Assembly: GCF_002150685.1 (NCBI RefSeq)
Contig: NZ_MSSW01000053.1
Span: forward strand, 1 to 64,000
Direction: 5' to 3'
DNA length: 64,000 nucleotides
From: Algoriphagus antarcticus
Lineage (GTDB): Bacteria > Bacteroidota > Bacteroidia > Cytophagales > Cyclobacteriaceae
Below the pieces are notes generated by a model. That model ran no database searches and was not told where the DNA came from. It saw only the letters and a program-made list of their open reading frames with translations. This document shows positions 34,913 to 42,098 of this stretch, piece after piece. Position 1 is the stretch's first letter, and each line of letters starts with the position of its first letter. The position numbers and the translations under genes were made by a program.

Positions 34913-35890
34913 TTAAAAGGTGAATCCAAGAGAAAGTTGACTGCCTGCCTGGCTAAGGTGCTCCGGTCTGTAATAGTGAAACCATGAACCTTGGTAGGCG
35001 ATATCAAATGCAAACTTCTTACTTACCAGCCAATGGTACTTTACAGAAAATCGGAGATTTTGAAAATGGTTGAGGGTTTCAACATGGTTATTGTCGGTAA
35101 AAAAACCAGCAATACCCGACTTGCCAGGATAGTTAGGACTATTGTGGTATGGCATCCTGGTGACCAGCGATACCAGGGGAACTGAAAGTCCAAACATGAG
35201 GGGTTTGCCATTCCCCAGTAAGTAGTCAAACCTTGCTTTTGCATTCAAAGCGCCATAGTTGATTGTGCCTATAAAGATAAAACCAGGGGCATAGTTAAAG
35301 CTTTCCTCAAGGCTCCCACCGAGATACAGCGCTGTTCTGCTAGTGGCCAGTTTTTTCAGTTCGTGCAGATAGCCTATTTCCAGATCAAACCCTATCTGGC
35401 TCAACTTTAGCGATATTGAATCAACAGTTTCAACACCGTTAATATCAGTATCCATACCATAGTAATCCAGGCCGAGGCCGGAACTAGGAGTGAGATTTCC
35501 CATATACACATTTAAATGGGTAGAGAAAATTCCCTTTCTCAACCTGTTGGTATAACCCAGTTGCACATTTTTCCTCAAAGATTGAAACATGTTGGGTGAA
35601 TACTGAAAATCTACCATTTTGATGTAATTGGCACCAATTTCTACGCTGAATTGATTTTTCTTAAGCAGAAAATCCTCATGTTGCTGTGCATGAGCCCGGT
35701 TGGTAAATATCAGCGCCATGATGGCAAGCGCAATCAGTAAGCTAAATTTCAAAGATGCCGTAGCAGCTTGCAGTAAGTAGCTTTTGATTTTTGAGAAGCT
35801 AATAGCGAGAACTTTTTCTAAAGCTTCTTTTTTGAGCGTAAAAGCATCGCTTAAGGCTGCTATGCCTTGCCCAATAATTTTTGTTTTCAT
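34913..35890 (-). CDS. Outer-membrane beta-barrel protein of unknown function
   Basis: A 325-aa probable outer-membrane barrel. After a hydrophobic segment (about 48-66, LLIALAIMALIFTNRAHA, with AHAQQ as a cleavage-like site), alternating beta-strand patterns run to a C-terminal aromatic (GFTF), as in barrels. The 45 residues ahead of the hydrophobic segment are unusually long for a Sec signal peptide (rich in Lys and Ala, with EALEKVLAISFSKIKSYL). No shorter ATG start is available. It precedes the S41 gene by 10 bp. Confidence 0.65.
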   Translation of the reverse strand: MKTKIIGQGIAALSDAFTLKKEALEKVLAISFSKIKSYLLQAATASLKFSLLIALAIMALIFTNRAHAQQHEDFLLKKNQFSVEIGANYIKMVDFQYSPNMFQSLRKNVQLGYTNRLRKGIFSTHLNVYMGNLTPSSGLGLDYYGMDTDINGVETVDSISLKLSQIGFDLEIGYLHELKKLATSRTALYLGGSLEESFNYAPGFIFIGTINYGALNAKARFDYLLGNGKPLMFGLSVPLVSLVTRMPYHNSPNYPGKSGIAGFFTDNNHVETLNHFQNLRFSVKYHWLVSKKFAFDIAYQGSWFHYYRPEHLSQAGSQLSLGFTF

Positions 35891-35972
35891 ATTTTTTTAA
35901 TTAATGCAGGGCAAAAGTCAGCATTGAAGCGATCTTACTATTTTACATATGTTAAAAAATTAAAGAGAGTTT

Positions 35973-36545
35973 TTATTGGAGACCGGCACGTATGCGGCTG
36001 ACGCTTACCTGGCTGGTACCAATGTAGGAAGCGATATATTTCAATGGACACCTGTTCATTATGCCAGGATGTCTCTTTTGAACCAACTGGTACCTTTCGT
36101 TAGCCGAGTAAAAGCGGAGGCTTTCTAAGTCTTCTAGTCCTCTCAGTATCACTAAGGAAGAGAGCTTACGGGCTGCCCTTTCCAGATCATGATGCCGGGC
36201 ACAACAGTCTTCAAAATCCAGGTAAGAATAATAATGAATATCAGATTGTTCGATTAACTGTATTGCACTTAAGGAAGGCCTGCCATCAAAAAGACTGGGG
36301 ACCGCACCTATAAACTGACGATCAATGGCAAAGTAGTAAGTGACCTCTTCGCCATCTCGATTGTAATAGGCCCTTGCCAATCCTTTTTGGATAAAAAACA
36401 GGGTAGTCGCTTTTTTCCCGAAGTCCAGAAGCATGGTGTTTTTGGGAAGGGTCTGCGGGTGGATGATGGAAGCAAAATCTTTCCGGCACGCTTCTGACAA
36501 AGGGTGCATCATCGCAAAGGTATCAATGATGGGATGATTATCCAT
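35973..36545 (-). CDS. Crp/Fnr-family transcriptional regulator
   Basis: A 190-aa regulator with an N-terminal cyclic-nucleotide-binding-like fold (about 10-115, LFFIQKGLARAYYNRDGEEVTYYF) and a C-terminal helix-turn-helix (about 165-187, IASYIGTSQVSVSRIRAGL). It is of the short Bacteroidota type that usually lacks the conserved cAMP residues, so the signal is unknown. It begins a leftward cluster: regulator, 82-bp gap, barrel protein, S41 protease, hydrolase. It probably controls that cluster. Confidence 0.85.
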   Translation of the reverse strand: MDNHPIIDTFAMMHPLSEACRKDFASIIHPQTLPKNTMLLDFGKKATTLFFIQKGLARAYYNRDGEEVTYYFAIDRQFIGAVPSLFDGRPSLSAIQLIEQSDIHYYSYLDFEDCCARHHDLERAARKLSSLVILRGLEDLESLRFYSANERYQLVQKRHPGIMNRCPLKYIASYIGTSQVSVSRIRAGLQ

Positions 36546-36860
36546 AAACTATAACCCATGTTGATTTACTGTAACAATCCAGATAAGTATTTTTAAGTAC
36601 ATCCTGAACACTAAAAATAAGCATTTTTTGGAATGGCTATCAGATCTATTTTTTACAGTGTCGCAATCCAAAATCATGACGGTACCTGAATATCCAAAGC
36701 AAGAACTCACCCTATTTTTTTTGTTCCGAAATATGTTCTATCTCCCGAAAAAAATTGAAATATTCCGGGTTCTAAAAGCGAAAAATGCTTGTCACCAATG
36801 CCACCGGCCTTCAATAGGTATATATCATATTTGAATTCAGAAGTTGGCTCATGACCTCAA

Positions 36861-37031
36861 GTGACTAATTATTTAAAATTTTTTATTACTAAAAATCTGG
36901 AAGAAACAGACAGCCTTCTACTGACTTCAAATTTCCAAACCATTAAGCTTGATGGGAATAATCTTTTTGTCCTTGCTCCGGGGGAAACAATCAATGCTTT
37001 AAGCTTACTTTCGGTTCTCTTTAGTCCTTAA
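36861..37031 (+). CDS. Possible 56-aa ORF or gene remnant
   Basis: GTG start, TAA at 37029-37031. The translation (MTNYLKFFITKNLEETD..., ending ALSLLSVLFSP) has balanced composition but no recognised domain. It overlaps the opposite short frame by 11 bp. It may be a chance frame or a decayed gene; there is no promoter match. Confidence 0.2.
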   Translation: MTNYLKFFITKNLEETDSLLLTSNFQTIKLDGNNLFVLAPGETINALSLLSVLFSP

Positions 37032-37182
37032 ATGTCGATTTTACCAATTGACGTAGAAATCTATAACCTTCATATTTTCTGACATTATAGGCATCTGGTT
37101 TCTTTCCCCAGTTTTCAAAACAATAAGTATGCGCCTTCTCATCTTTAAAAGTTGATTTACTTTTAATTTTCAACTTGTACAA
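37021..37182 (-). pseudogene. Possible C-terminal gene fragment, 53 aa
   Basis: Open from a TTG at 37182 after an in-frame stop, ending at TAA 37021. The residues (YKLKIKSKSTFKDEKAHTY, then CFENWGKKPDAYNVRKYEG and YRFLRQLVKSTFKD) look like real protein, with Trp, Cys and charged helix, but no start ATG exists. It may be the tail of a disrupted gene. Family not recognised. Confidence 0.3.
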
Positions 37183-37301
37183 TTCTTATTCGTGTTGATT
37201 CTAAATTACCGCTTATATATGTGTATAGGCAATTGCCCAGTATCCAACTTGAATTTTCCGCACCTCGACTTGGCTCGGTGTCCAGATAAAATGGCTCTGG
37301 A

Positions 37302-37346
37302 GAGGGGTGGAAAAAGTGCGGCGAGGCCCCACTTTCTCCTCCCCTC
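37302..37346. other. GC-rich two-stem hairpin upstream of the ATPase operon
   Basis: GAGGGG (37302-37307) pairs with CCCCTC (37341-37346) and AAAGTG (37313-37318) with CACTTT (37330-37335). It lies about 155 bp before the ATPase start and stands out by GC content. It could be a terminator of something now lost, or an RNA leader element. Confidence 0.4.
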
Positions 37347-37499
37347 AAGACATAACACTACCCAGGTGGCCGGGCGTAGTCGAGGCCATTTGGTAAAGCA
37401 CTCACAACTGGCAATAAAGCGGGCAATCATTAAAAACTAAAATTAATTTGCTTTTGTAAACTCTTTTTTCTTTTTCTTTGGTTACCATTTTCAGCATCT

Positions 37500-39890
37500 A
37501 TGAACGAAAACAGCCCTTTTATACATGACTCCGCTAAAGCCGATGGTGAATTGATGGATTCTGTATTGGAGGAATTTCAGGAGTTCAATATCGGAGTAGC
37601 CGAGCAATCTTCAGCAGATGACCTATACTACTACCTTTGCGAACATGGAAGCAACTTGCTCAATACCTATTGTAAAGCCGGAGAAACCAGTACACTTGCC
37701 TCTGGTACAACTACAGAAGTTACGGAGCCAGATCACTACTTAGTACATTTTTCATATCCAGATCGATTCAAATCCATCGTTTTGCTGATCAGGGATGTGT
37801 TACTCCAACTTAGCATAGCAAAGCTTCGTGACCTGGAAGAGCTAGTCACGGCCGAAATGGTGACTGATCATTTCGAAAAATCAAAAGCCTTACTTGTCAC
37901 TGAATTAGAAAAATGCCTTAACTACTTCAAGCTTGAACGCAAAAGCTTGCTCGAAAAACCAGAAGTTCTCAAGCGGAAGTTGGAATCGGTCAAGCATTTT
38001 TCGAATCCCTGGAAAACTTACCATTTACAGTTTGAGACCATAGCGGGCCAATTCAGAGAAATAGACCAAAACTATAATCGCCTGGAGCAAACCGTAATTC
38101 AATACAGATTGATTCGTGAGATGGTACTCCAAATGAAAACGGACGTCCAGAAAATTAATGCGCTTTTTGCAACTAAAGCTGCCGAATGTCTGAAAGGGCT
38201 TGAAAAAATCAGCGAAAAAGAGCAACTCAGCGATACCATCAAGTCATTTGATGACCTGATTACTACTGGAATCAGTCAGGAGATTCGGCCCGAAAGTACG
38301 CTTCGTACTCTGGAGGACTCAGTCGACAAGCTTCAGTCGCTCTCTGTCCCTGTAGGATCTCGGGAGGGATATTTAATTTTGAGAAAAATTGATTTCAGAA
38401 AATCAGCTGAAAAATGGCTGGATTATGAAATATTGCCATACCTCTCAGACTTATGGGATGGTCAAGAAGCTAATTTTTCACATCTGCTCAATGTCGCCAC
38501 ACAAATCAAAAGCAGTTTGTCGGTAGCTAAAAAAACGCAGCAGCTTGTCAGCTTTCACGGTGAGATTACCTCTCTGAATTCGATCATCCAACAGCAAAAA
38601 AACACAATTTTGCAAAGTGAAGATTTAGTTTCACATATCGAAAAGGAGCTTTCCTTAAAATTCAAAGCAACCGAAATCTACAAAGAGGATGAATACCTCA
38701 AAGTCCCTCTACAGAATAATTTCTCATTATTAGCTACCAGCAAACCAGGAAATCTCAAGTACTTTTCAACTCAAGTGGCGCAGCTTTTCAAAAATGTGGG
38801 GAAGCAAGTAAAAGATGTCAAGGAAAAAACTCCGCATCAGCGATTAGAAATTGCGCTGGAAATTCTAGAAACGAGAAACGAGAAGGAAACACCTGACCAC
38901 TACCATTCCTTATTCTTAAACAAAAATTTCATTGGCGATCTGTTTTTGGTGAAACGAAAGCAGCAAGAAGAGGCGCTGGAAAAAATCATTGACTACTGGA
39001 AAAAAGGTCAAAGCCGATCTCTAGCAGTAGTAGGTGACCCTCTCAGTGGCAAGTCTACACTTCTAGAGTTTGCTACACATCAGTTCAAGTCAAATGAGGC
39101 ACATTATCTGACTCCTGGTGGCGAGATCAGTATCGAAGGCAGAAAACTTAAAGTTGGTAGAAACTTGGATGAAGTTTTCAGCTTTGTGAAAAGGTCAATC
39201 AGCAATTCAAAACCCATACTTGTCTTAGACGATTTGCAAGTCTGGAGAGATTCCAATTTCTCCCTACTCATGAATGTCAAATCTTTGATTGATTTTATGA
39301 GTTTGAATTCTTCCAAAGTATTCGTCATTGTCGGTATTACCAATTCGCTTCGACTGCATTTGGACACTAGAATACCCTTTTCTCAAGGCTTCACCAATCT
39401 TCTGGACACGAATGCTTCCACCTCTGACGAAATCTTCAAAGCCGTTATGCTACGCCATGGTGCTTCTCATCGTAGCATATTTGAGAAGGAAGGTATCGAG
39501 ATGAATGATGGGCAACTCAGAAAAAAAATTGGATGGTTAACGAAAAAATTTGACTTTAACATCGGAGCGGTTTTGCAAGCTTGGATATTCTGTACGGATG
39601 TACAACAGGATGGCTCTATTCAATTTTCAGAGAAAGAAACTCATCTCAATGATTTTCTCTCCATCTCCGAACTTCTGATTTTAAAAAACTGCCTGCTATT
39701 CGGATATAGCAGCGATCTCGAACTCAAAAATTTATTTACTGACCGATATGAAGCTGAGTACAAACCTGCCATTCGAAAACTCCTAAATATCGGTGTGTTG
39801 GATCGGGATTCAAATGGATACTTGATCGTAAAAAATACAGTAAGGCAGGACCTTTACTCCATATTGAAATACAGAGAATTACTCGCCTAA
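37500..39890 (+). CDS. Coiled-coil P-loop ATPase heading a membrane-protein operon
   Basis: A 796-aa protein I cannot place in a named family. Residues about 1-110 are a mixed N-terminal region, 110-460 are long charged helices likely to be coiled coils, and the C-terminal third is a P-loop ATPase: Walker A VGDPLSGKST (511-520), Walker B KPILVLDDLQVW (570-581), then VIVGITNSLRL as a sensor-like strand and a helical C-terminal region (SEKETHLNDFLSISELLILKNCLLFG) ending in a winged-helix-like part. No signal peptide or membrane helix, so cytoplasmic. It is followed after 5 bp by an MscS-like gene and then an antiporter gene, so it probably gates or powers them. The ATPase resembles AAA/STAND-type regulators more than transport motors. 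Confidence 0.75.
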   Translation: MNENSPFIHDSAKADGELMDSVLEEFQEFNIGVAEQSSADDLYYYLCEHGSNLLNTYCKAGETSTLASGTTTEVTEPDHYLVHFSYPDRFKSIVLLIRDVLLQLSIAKLRDLEELVTAEMVTDHFEKSKALLVTELEKCLNYFKLERKSLLEKPEVLKRKLESVKHFSNPWKTYHLQFETIAGQFREIDQNYNRLEQTVIQYRLIREMVLQMKTDVQKINALFATKAAECLKGLEKISEKEQLSDTIKSFDDLITTGISQEIRPESTLRTLEDSVDKLQSLSVPVGSREGYLILRKIDFRKSAEKWLDYEILPYLSDLWDGQEANFSHLLNVATQIKSSLSVAKKTQQLVSFHGEITSLNSIIQQQKNTILQSEDLVSHIEKELSLKFKATEIYKEDEYLKVPLQNNFSLLATSKPGNLKYFSTQVAQLFKNVGKQVKDVKEKTPHQRLEIALEILETRNEKETPDHYHSLFLNKNFIGDLFLVKRKQQEEALEKIIDYWKKGQSRSLAVVGDPLSGKSTLLEFATHQFKSNEAHYLTPGGEISIEGRKLKVGRNLDEVFSFVKRSISNSKPILVLDDLQVWRDSNFSLLMNVKSLIDFMSLNSSKVFVIVGITNSLRLHLDTRIPFSQGFTNLLDTNASTSDEIFKAVMLRHGASHRSIFEKEGIEMNDGQLRKKIGWLTKKFDFNIGAVLQAWIFCTDVQQDGSIQFSEKETHLNDFLSISELLILKNCLLFGYSSDLELKNLFTDRYEAEYKPAIRKLLNIGVLDRDSNGYLIVKNTVRQDLYSILKYRELLA

Positions 39891-39895
39891 TTGAC

Positions 39896-40594
39896 ATGAA
39901 TCATTGGAATGATCTTTACGCATTAATACTTATCGTCTTTGCGATCTACCTTTTCCTTTCCTTGTGTTTTTTCGGGTTTACTCGATATTTGAAAAAAAGA
40001 CGCATCAACGATCGGTATTTAGCCTTAGTTAAAAAGTTTCGACTTTTCTATAAGCCTATGGCTTGGCTGGTTATCCTTGGGGGTTTTATAGTGTTGGATC
40101 CTGTGTCTCACGGTTTGATCATTTTGTTGGTTGCGGGATTTGGGTATAAACAACTGGGAAATTATATCAGTGGCCTTTTCATCCGAGCCAGCCCGATGCT
40201 TGTCACTGATACGCTGGTGAAAGCTGGAAAAATCCGAGGCAGGATCAATCGAATCGGAAATTTGGGAATGGTGCTTGGAACCGACCAAGGGGAGCGCTGG
40301 GTTTGGTACCACTCCTTTGACCGGACTGGCTTTACATTGATTTCCAATCAAACGAACGTCCTGCAGCGTGCACTGTACCTGCGATCTGAACTTAGCAAGG
40401 AACGTCTCTTAGATTTAATTTTCGATCATCCTATCCTGGCTCTGGGCAAACCTTCCAACCTGAAAGCTCTAGCTATTGAAAATACTTACTTGCTACATTA
40501 CACTTTGGTAAAAGGTGCGCGATACGAAGATTTTATCAACTACTTGCATGACCATGAAGTCATAACCAATTCTACTGAAAACTTTGACGCCTAA
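39896..40594 (+). CDS. Minimal MscS-like membrane protein
   Basis: A 232-aa inner-membrane protein. It has a helix at about 8-28, two more near 55-98 ending in a pore-like segment (ILLVAGFGYKQLGNYISGLFIR), and then a beta-domain of MscS type (VTDTLVKAGKIRGRINRIGNLG, followed by TDQGERWVWYHS), a clear echo of the channel's conserved VGD...G.V..I and DG..V.VPN motifs but with Pro-Asn lost. MscS channels normally have more helices and a larger C-terminal domain. This one is short and its terminal 90 residues are helical. It lies 5 bp after the ATPase gene and its stop overlaps the antiporter start, so all three are one operon. Confidence 0.65.
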   Translation: MNHWNDLYALILIVFAIYLFLSLCFFGFTRYLKKRRINDRYLALVKKFRLFYKPMAWLVILGGFIVLDPVSHGLIILLVAGFGYKQLGNYISGLFIRASPMLVTDTLVKAGKIRGRINRIGNLGMVLGTDQGERWVWYHSFDRTGFTLISNQTNVLQRALYLRSELSKERLLDLIFDHPILALGKPSNLKALAIENTYLLHYTLVKGARYEDFINYLHDHEVITNSTENFDA

Positions 40595-41871
40595 TGGAAA
40601 TTATCTCCTCTTATAATCTAATCATTGAGTTTTCGGTGATTATTATTCTATCCTTCCTATTCAATGGATTGTCGAAAAAAACCAATATCCCAGCGGTATT
40701 GATGTTAATCGCTTTGGGACTGATTCTTCAATACATCTTGCAATATTTCACGACCGATACAATTGACTTTTTCCCGTTTTTGGAGGTATTGGGGATAGTA
40801 GGCTTGATCATGATCGTGCTCGAAGCTGCGCTTGAGCTGGAACTCAAGCGAGAGAAACTTTTTCCGATTCTTAAATCCCTTGCGCTCGCACTGATAGGAC
40901 TATCGCTCTCCACTTGGGCAGCAGCAAGTATTCTATATTATTACATACCAGAGATGTCTATGCAGTCTGCTTGGCTCTATGCCACGCCCCTGTCAATCCT
41001 TTCGAGCGCGATCATCATCCCGAGTGTGGCCGGTTTGAAAAGTAAAAAACGCGAGTTTCATATCTACGAAAGTACTTTTTCAGATATTCTGGGAATTATG
41101 CTTTTTTATTTTCTGACTGGAAAATTAAATCCTGCTCAAGATTCAGGCTTGGTTGGGTTTGGAGGTAATTTCCTTCTTACTTTGACGATCTCTCTAATCG
41201 CGAGCTATGCGATTATTTTGATTTTTCAGAAAATCAAAAGCAACGTCAAACTTTTTCTTTTGATCGCTGTATTGCTTCTGCTTTATGCATTGGGCAAAAA
41301 GATGCACCTTTCCTCACTGATTATTATTTTGATTTTTGGTTTGGTCATCGCCAATATGAAGTTATTTTTCAAAGGGCGACTTTCAAGCCTGCTGGATTAT
41401 GACAGAGCACATCAAATTTACCATGAGTTGCACACGCTTACAGCTGAGACCGCATTTGTGGTTCGCACGTTGTTCTTTGTGATTTTCGGACTTACTATCG
41501 CTATTACTTCGCTGTTTAATATTCAGGTAGCCTTGATCAGTAGCATGCTGATCGGGTCAATTTATGGAATCCGAATAGTCTTGCTTTTGATTTTTGAAGG
41601 CAAAGACATTATCCCACAGGCATTCATTGCCCCGAGAGGATTGATCACTGTTTTGCTATTTTATGCCATCCCTGAGGAAGCTGAAGTAGCAAGTTTCGAA
41701 CCGGGGATATTACTATTTGTGATCATTGGAACGAGTCTGATAATGACTTTTGCGATGATCTACGAAAAAAGACGGTCATCCAAAGCCGTTGACTTGGCAA
41801 GCAGCAGAGCCGTGGGATCGGTCAAGTGGAAGGTACCAAGTTTGTTAGAAAACATAGATGGGAAATCTTAA
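40594..41871 (+). CDS. Na+/H+-exchanger-family membrane protein
   Basis: A 425-aa polytopic protein of the Na_H_Exchanger (CPA) superfamily with about 12 membrane helices; the first region NIPAVLMLIALGLILQY and the DILGIMLFYF segment match the antiporter fold, including the acidic residue on the fifth-helix equivalent (ESTFSDILG). The last helix is followed by a short basic tail with no TrkA or other regulatory domain. Its start codon overlaps the MscS-like stop by one base (TAATG). Expected to exchange Na+ or K+ for protons across the inner membrane. Regulation by the upstream ATPase is inferred from the operon. Confidence 0.85.
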   Translation: MEIISSYNLIIEFSVIIILSFLFNGLSKKTNIPAVLMLIALGLILQYILQYFTTDTIDFFPFLEVLGIVGLIMIVLEAALELELKREKLFPILKSLALALIGLSLSTWAAASILYYYIPEMSMQSAWLYATPLSILSSAIIIPSVAGLKSKKREFHIYESTFSDILGIMLFYFLTGKLNPAQDSGLVGFGGNFLLTLTISLIASYAIILIFQKIKSNVKLFLLIAVLLLLYALGKKMHLSSLIIILIFGLVIANMKLFFKGRLSSLLDYDRAHQIYHELHTLTAETAFVVRTLFFVIFGLTIAITSLFNIQVALISSMLIGSIYGIRIVLLLIFEGKDIIPQAFIAPRGLITVLLFYAIPEEAEVASFEPGILLFVIIGTSLIMTFAMIYEKRRSSKAVDLASSRAVGSVKWKVPSLLENIDGKS

Positions 41872-42031
41872 AAATAATCCCGGAAATCCTACCGGAATCA
41901 ACTTCAATCAAGTAAAAACCAGTTGAACTAATTCCGCCCATTCTTCTCCTGATGTGAATGTAGACAGCATCACCTTTGGCCTAACTTACCAATAACCCAC
42001 ATTCCAAGTATCTTACAATGCAAAAAGGCAA

Positions 42032-42067
42032 TTTGGCACTGTTAAGGTTGGGGACTACATAGATTTG
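42032..42067 (+). promoter_or_regulatory. Candidate promoter of the GH95 gene
   Basis: TAGATTTG (42060-42067) matches the -7 consensus TAnnTTTG exactly, with TTTG at 42032-42035. The 24-bp spacing is a few bases longer than the usual 19-21. The GH95 start codon is 32 bp downstream. Confidence 0.45.
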
Positions 42068-42098
42068 TCGTATTCTTATTTTTTGACCCGAAATACCT

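Larger units (their letters stand above)
36546..37499. other. Long intergenic region with gene fragments and a hairpin, 954 bp
   Basis: Lies between the leftward regulator and the rightward ATPase operon. It has two overlapping short frames that could be gene remnants (36861-37031 plus strand, 37021-37182 minus strand) and a GC-rich hairpin (37302-37346). The 37250-37440 part has higher GC than its surroundings. No full gene is supported. Confidence 0.5.

Noticed and set aside
36628..36834. 68-aa plus-strand ORF
   Set aside because: Composition is unlike a protein (poly-Phe run, His/Cys tail) and it has no promoter or homology I can recognise.
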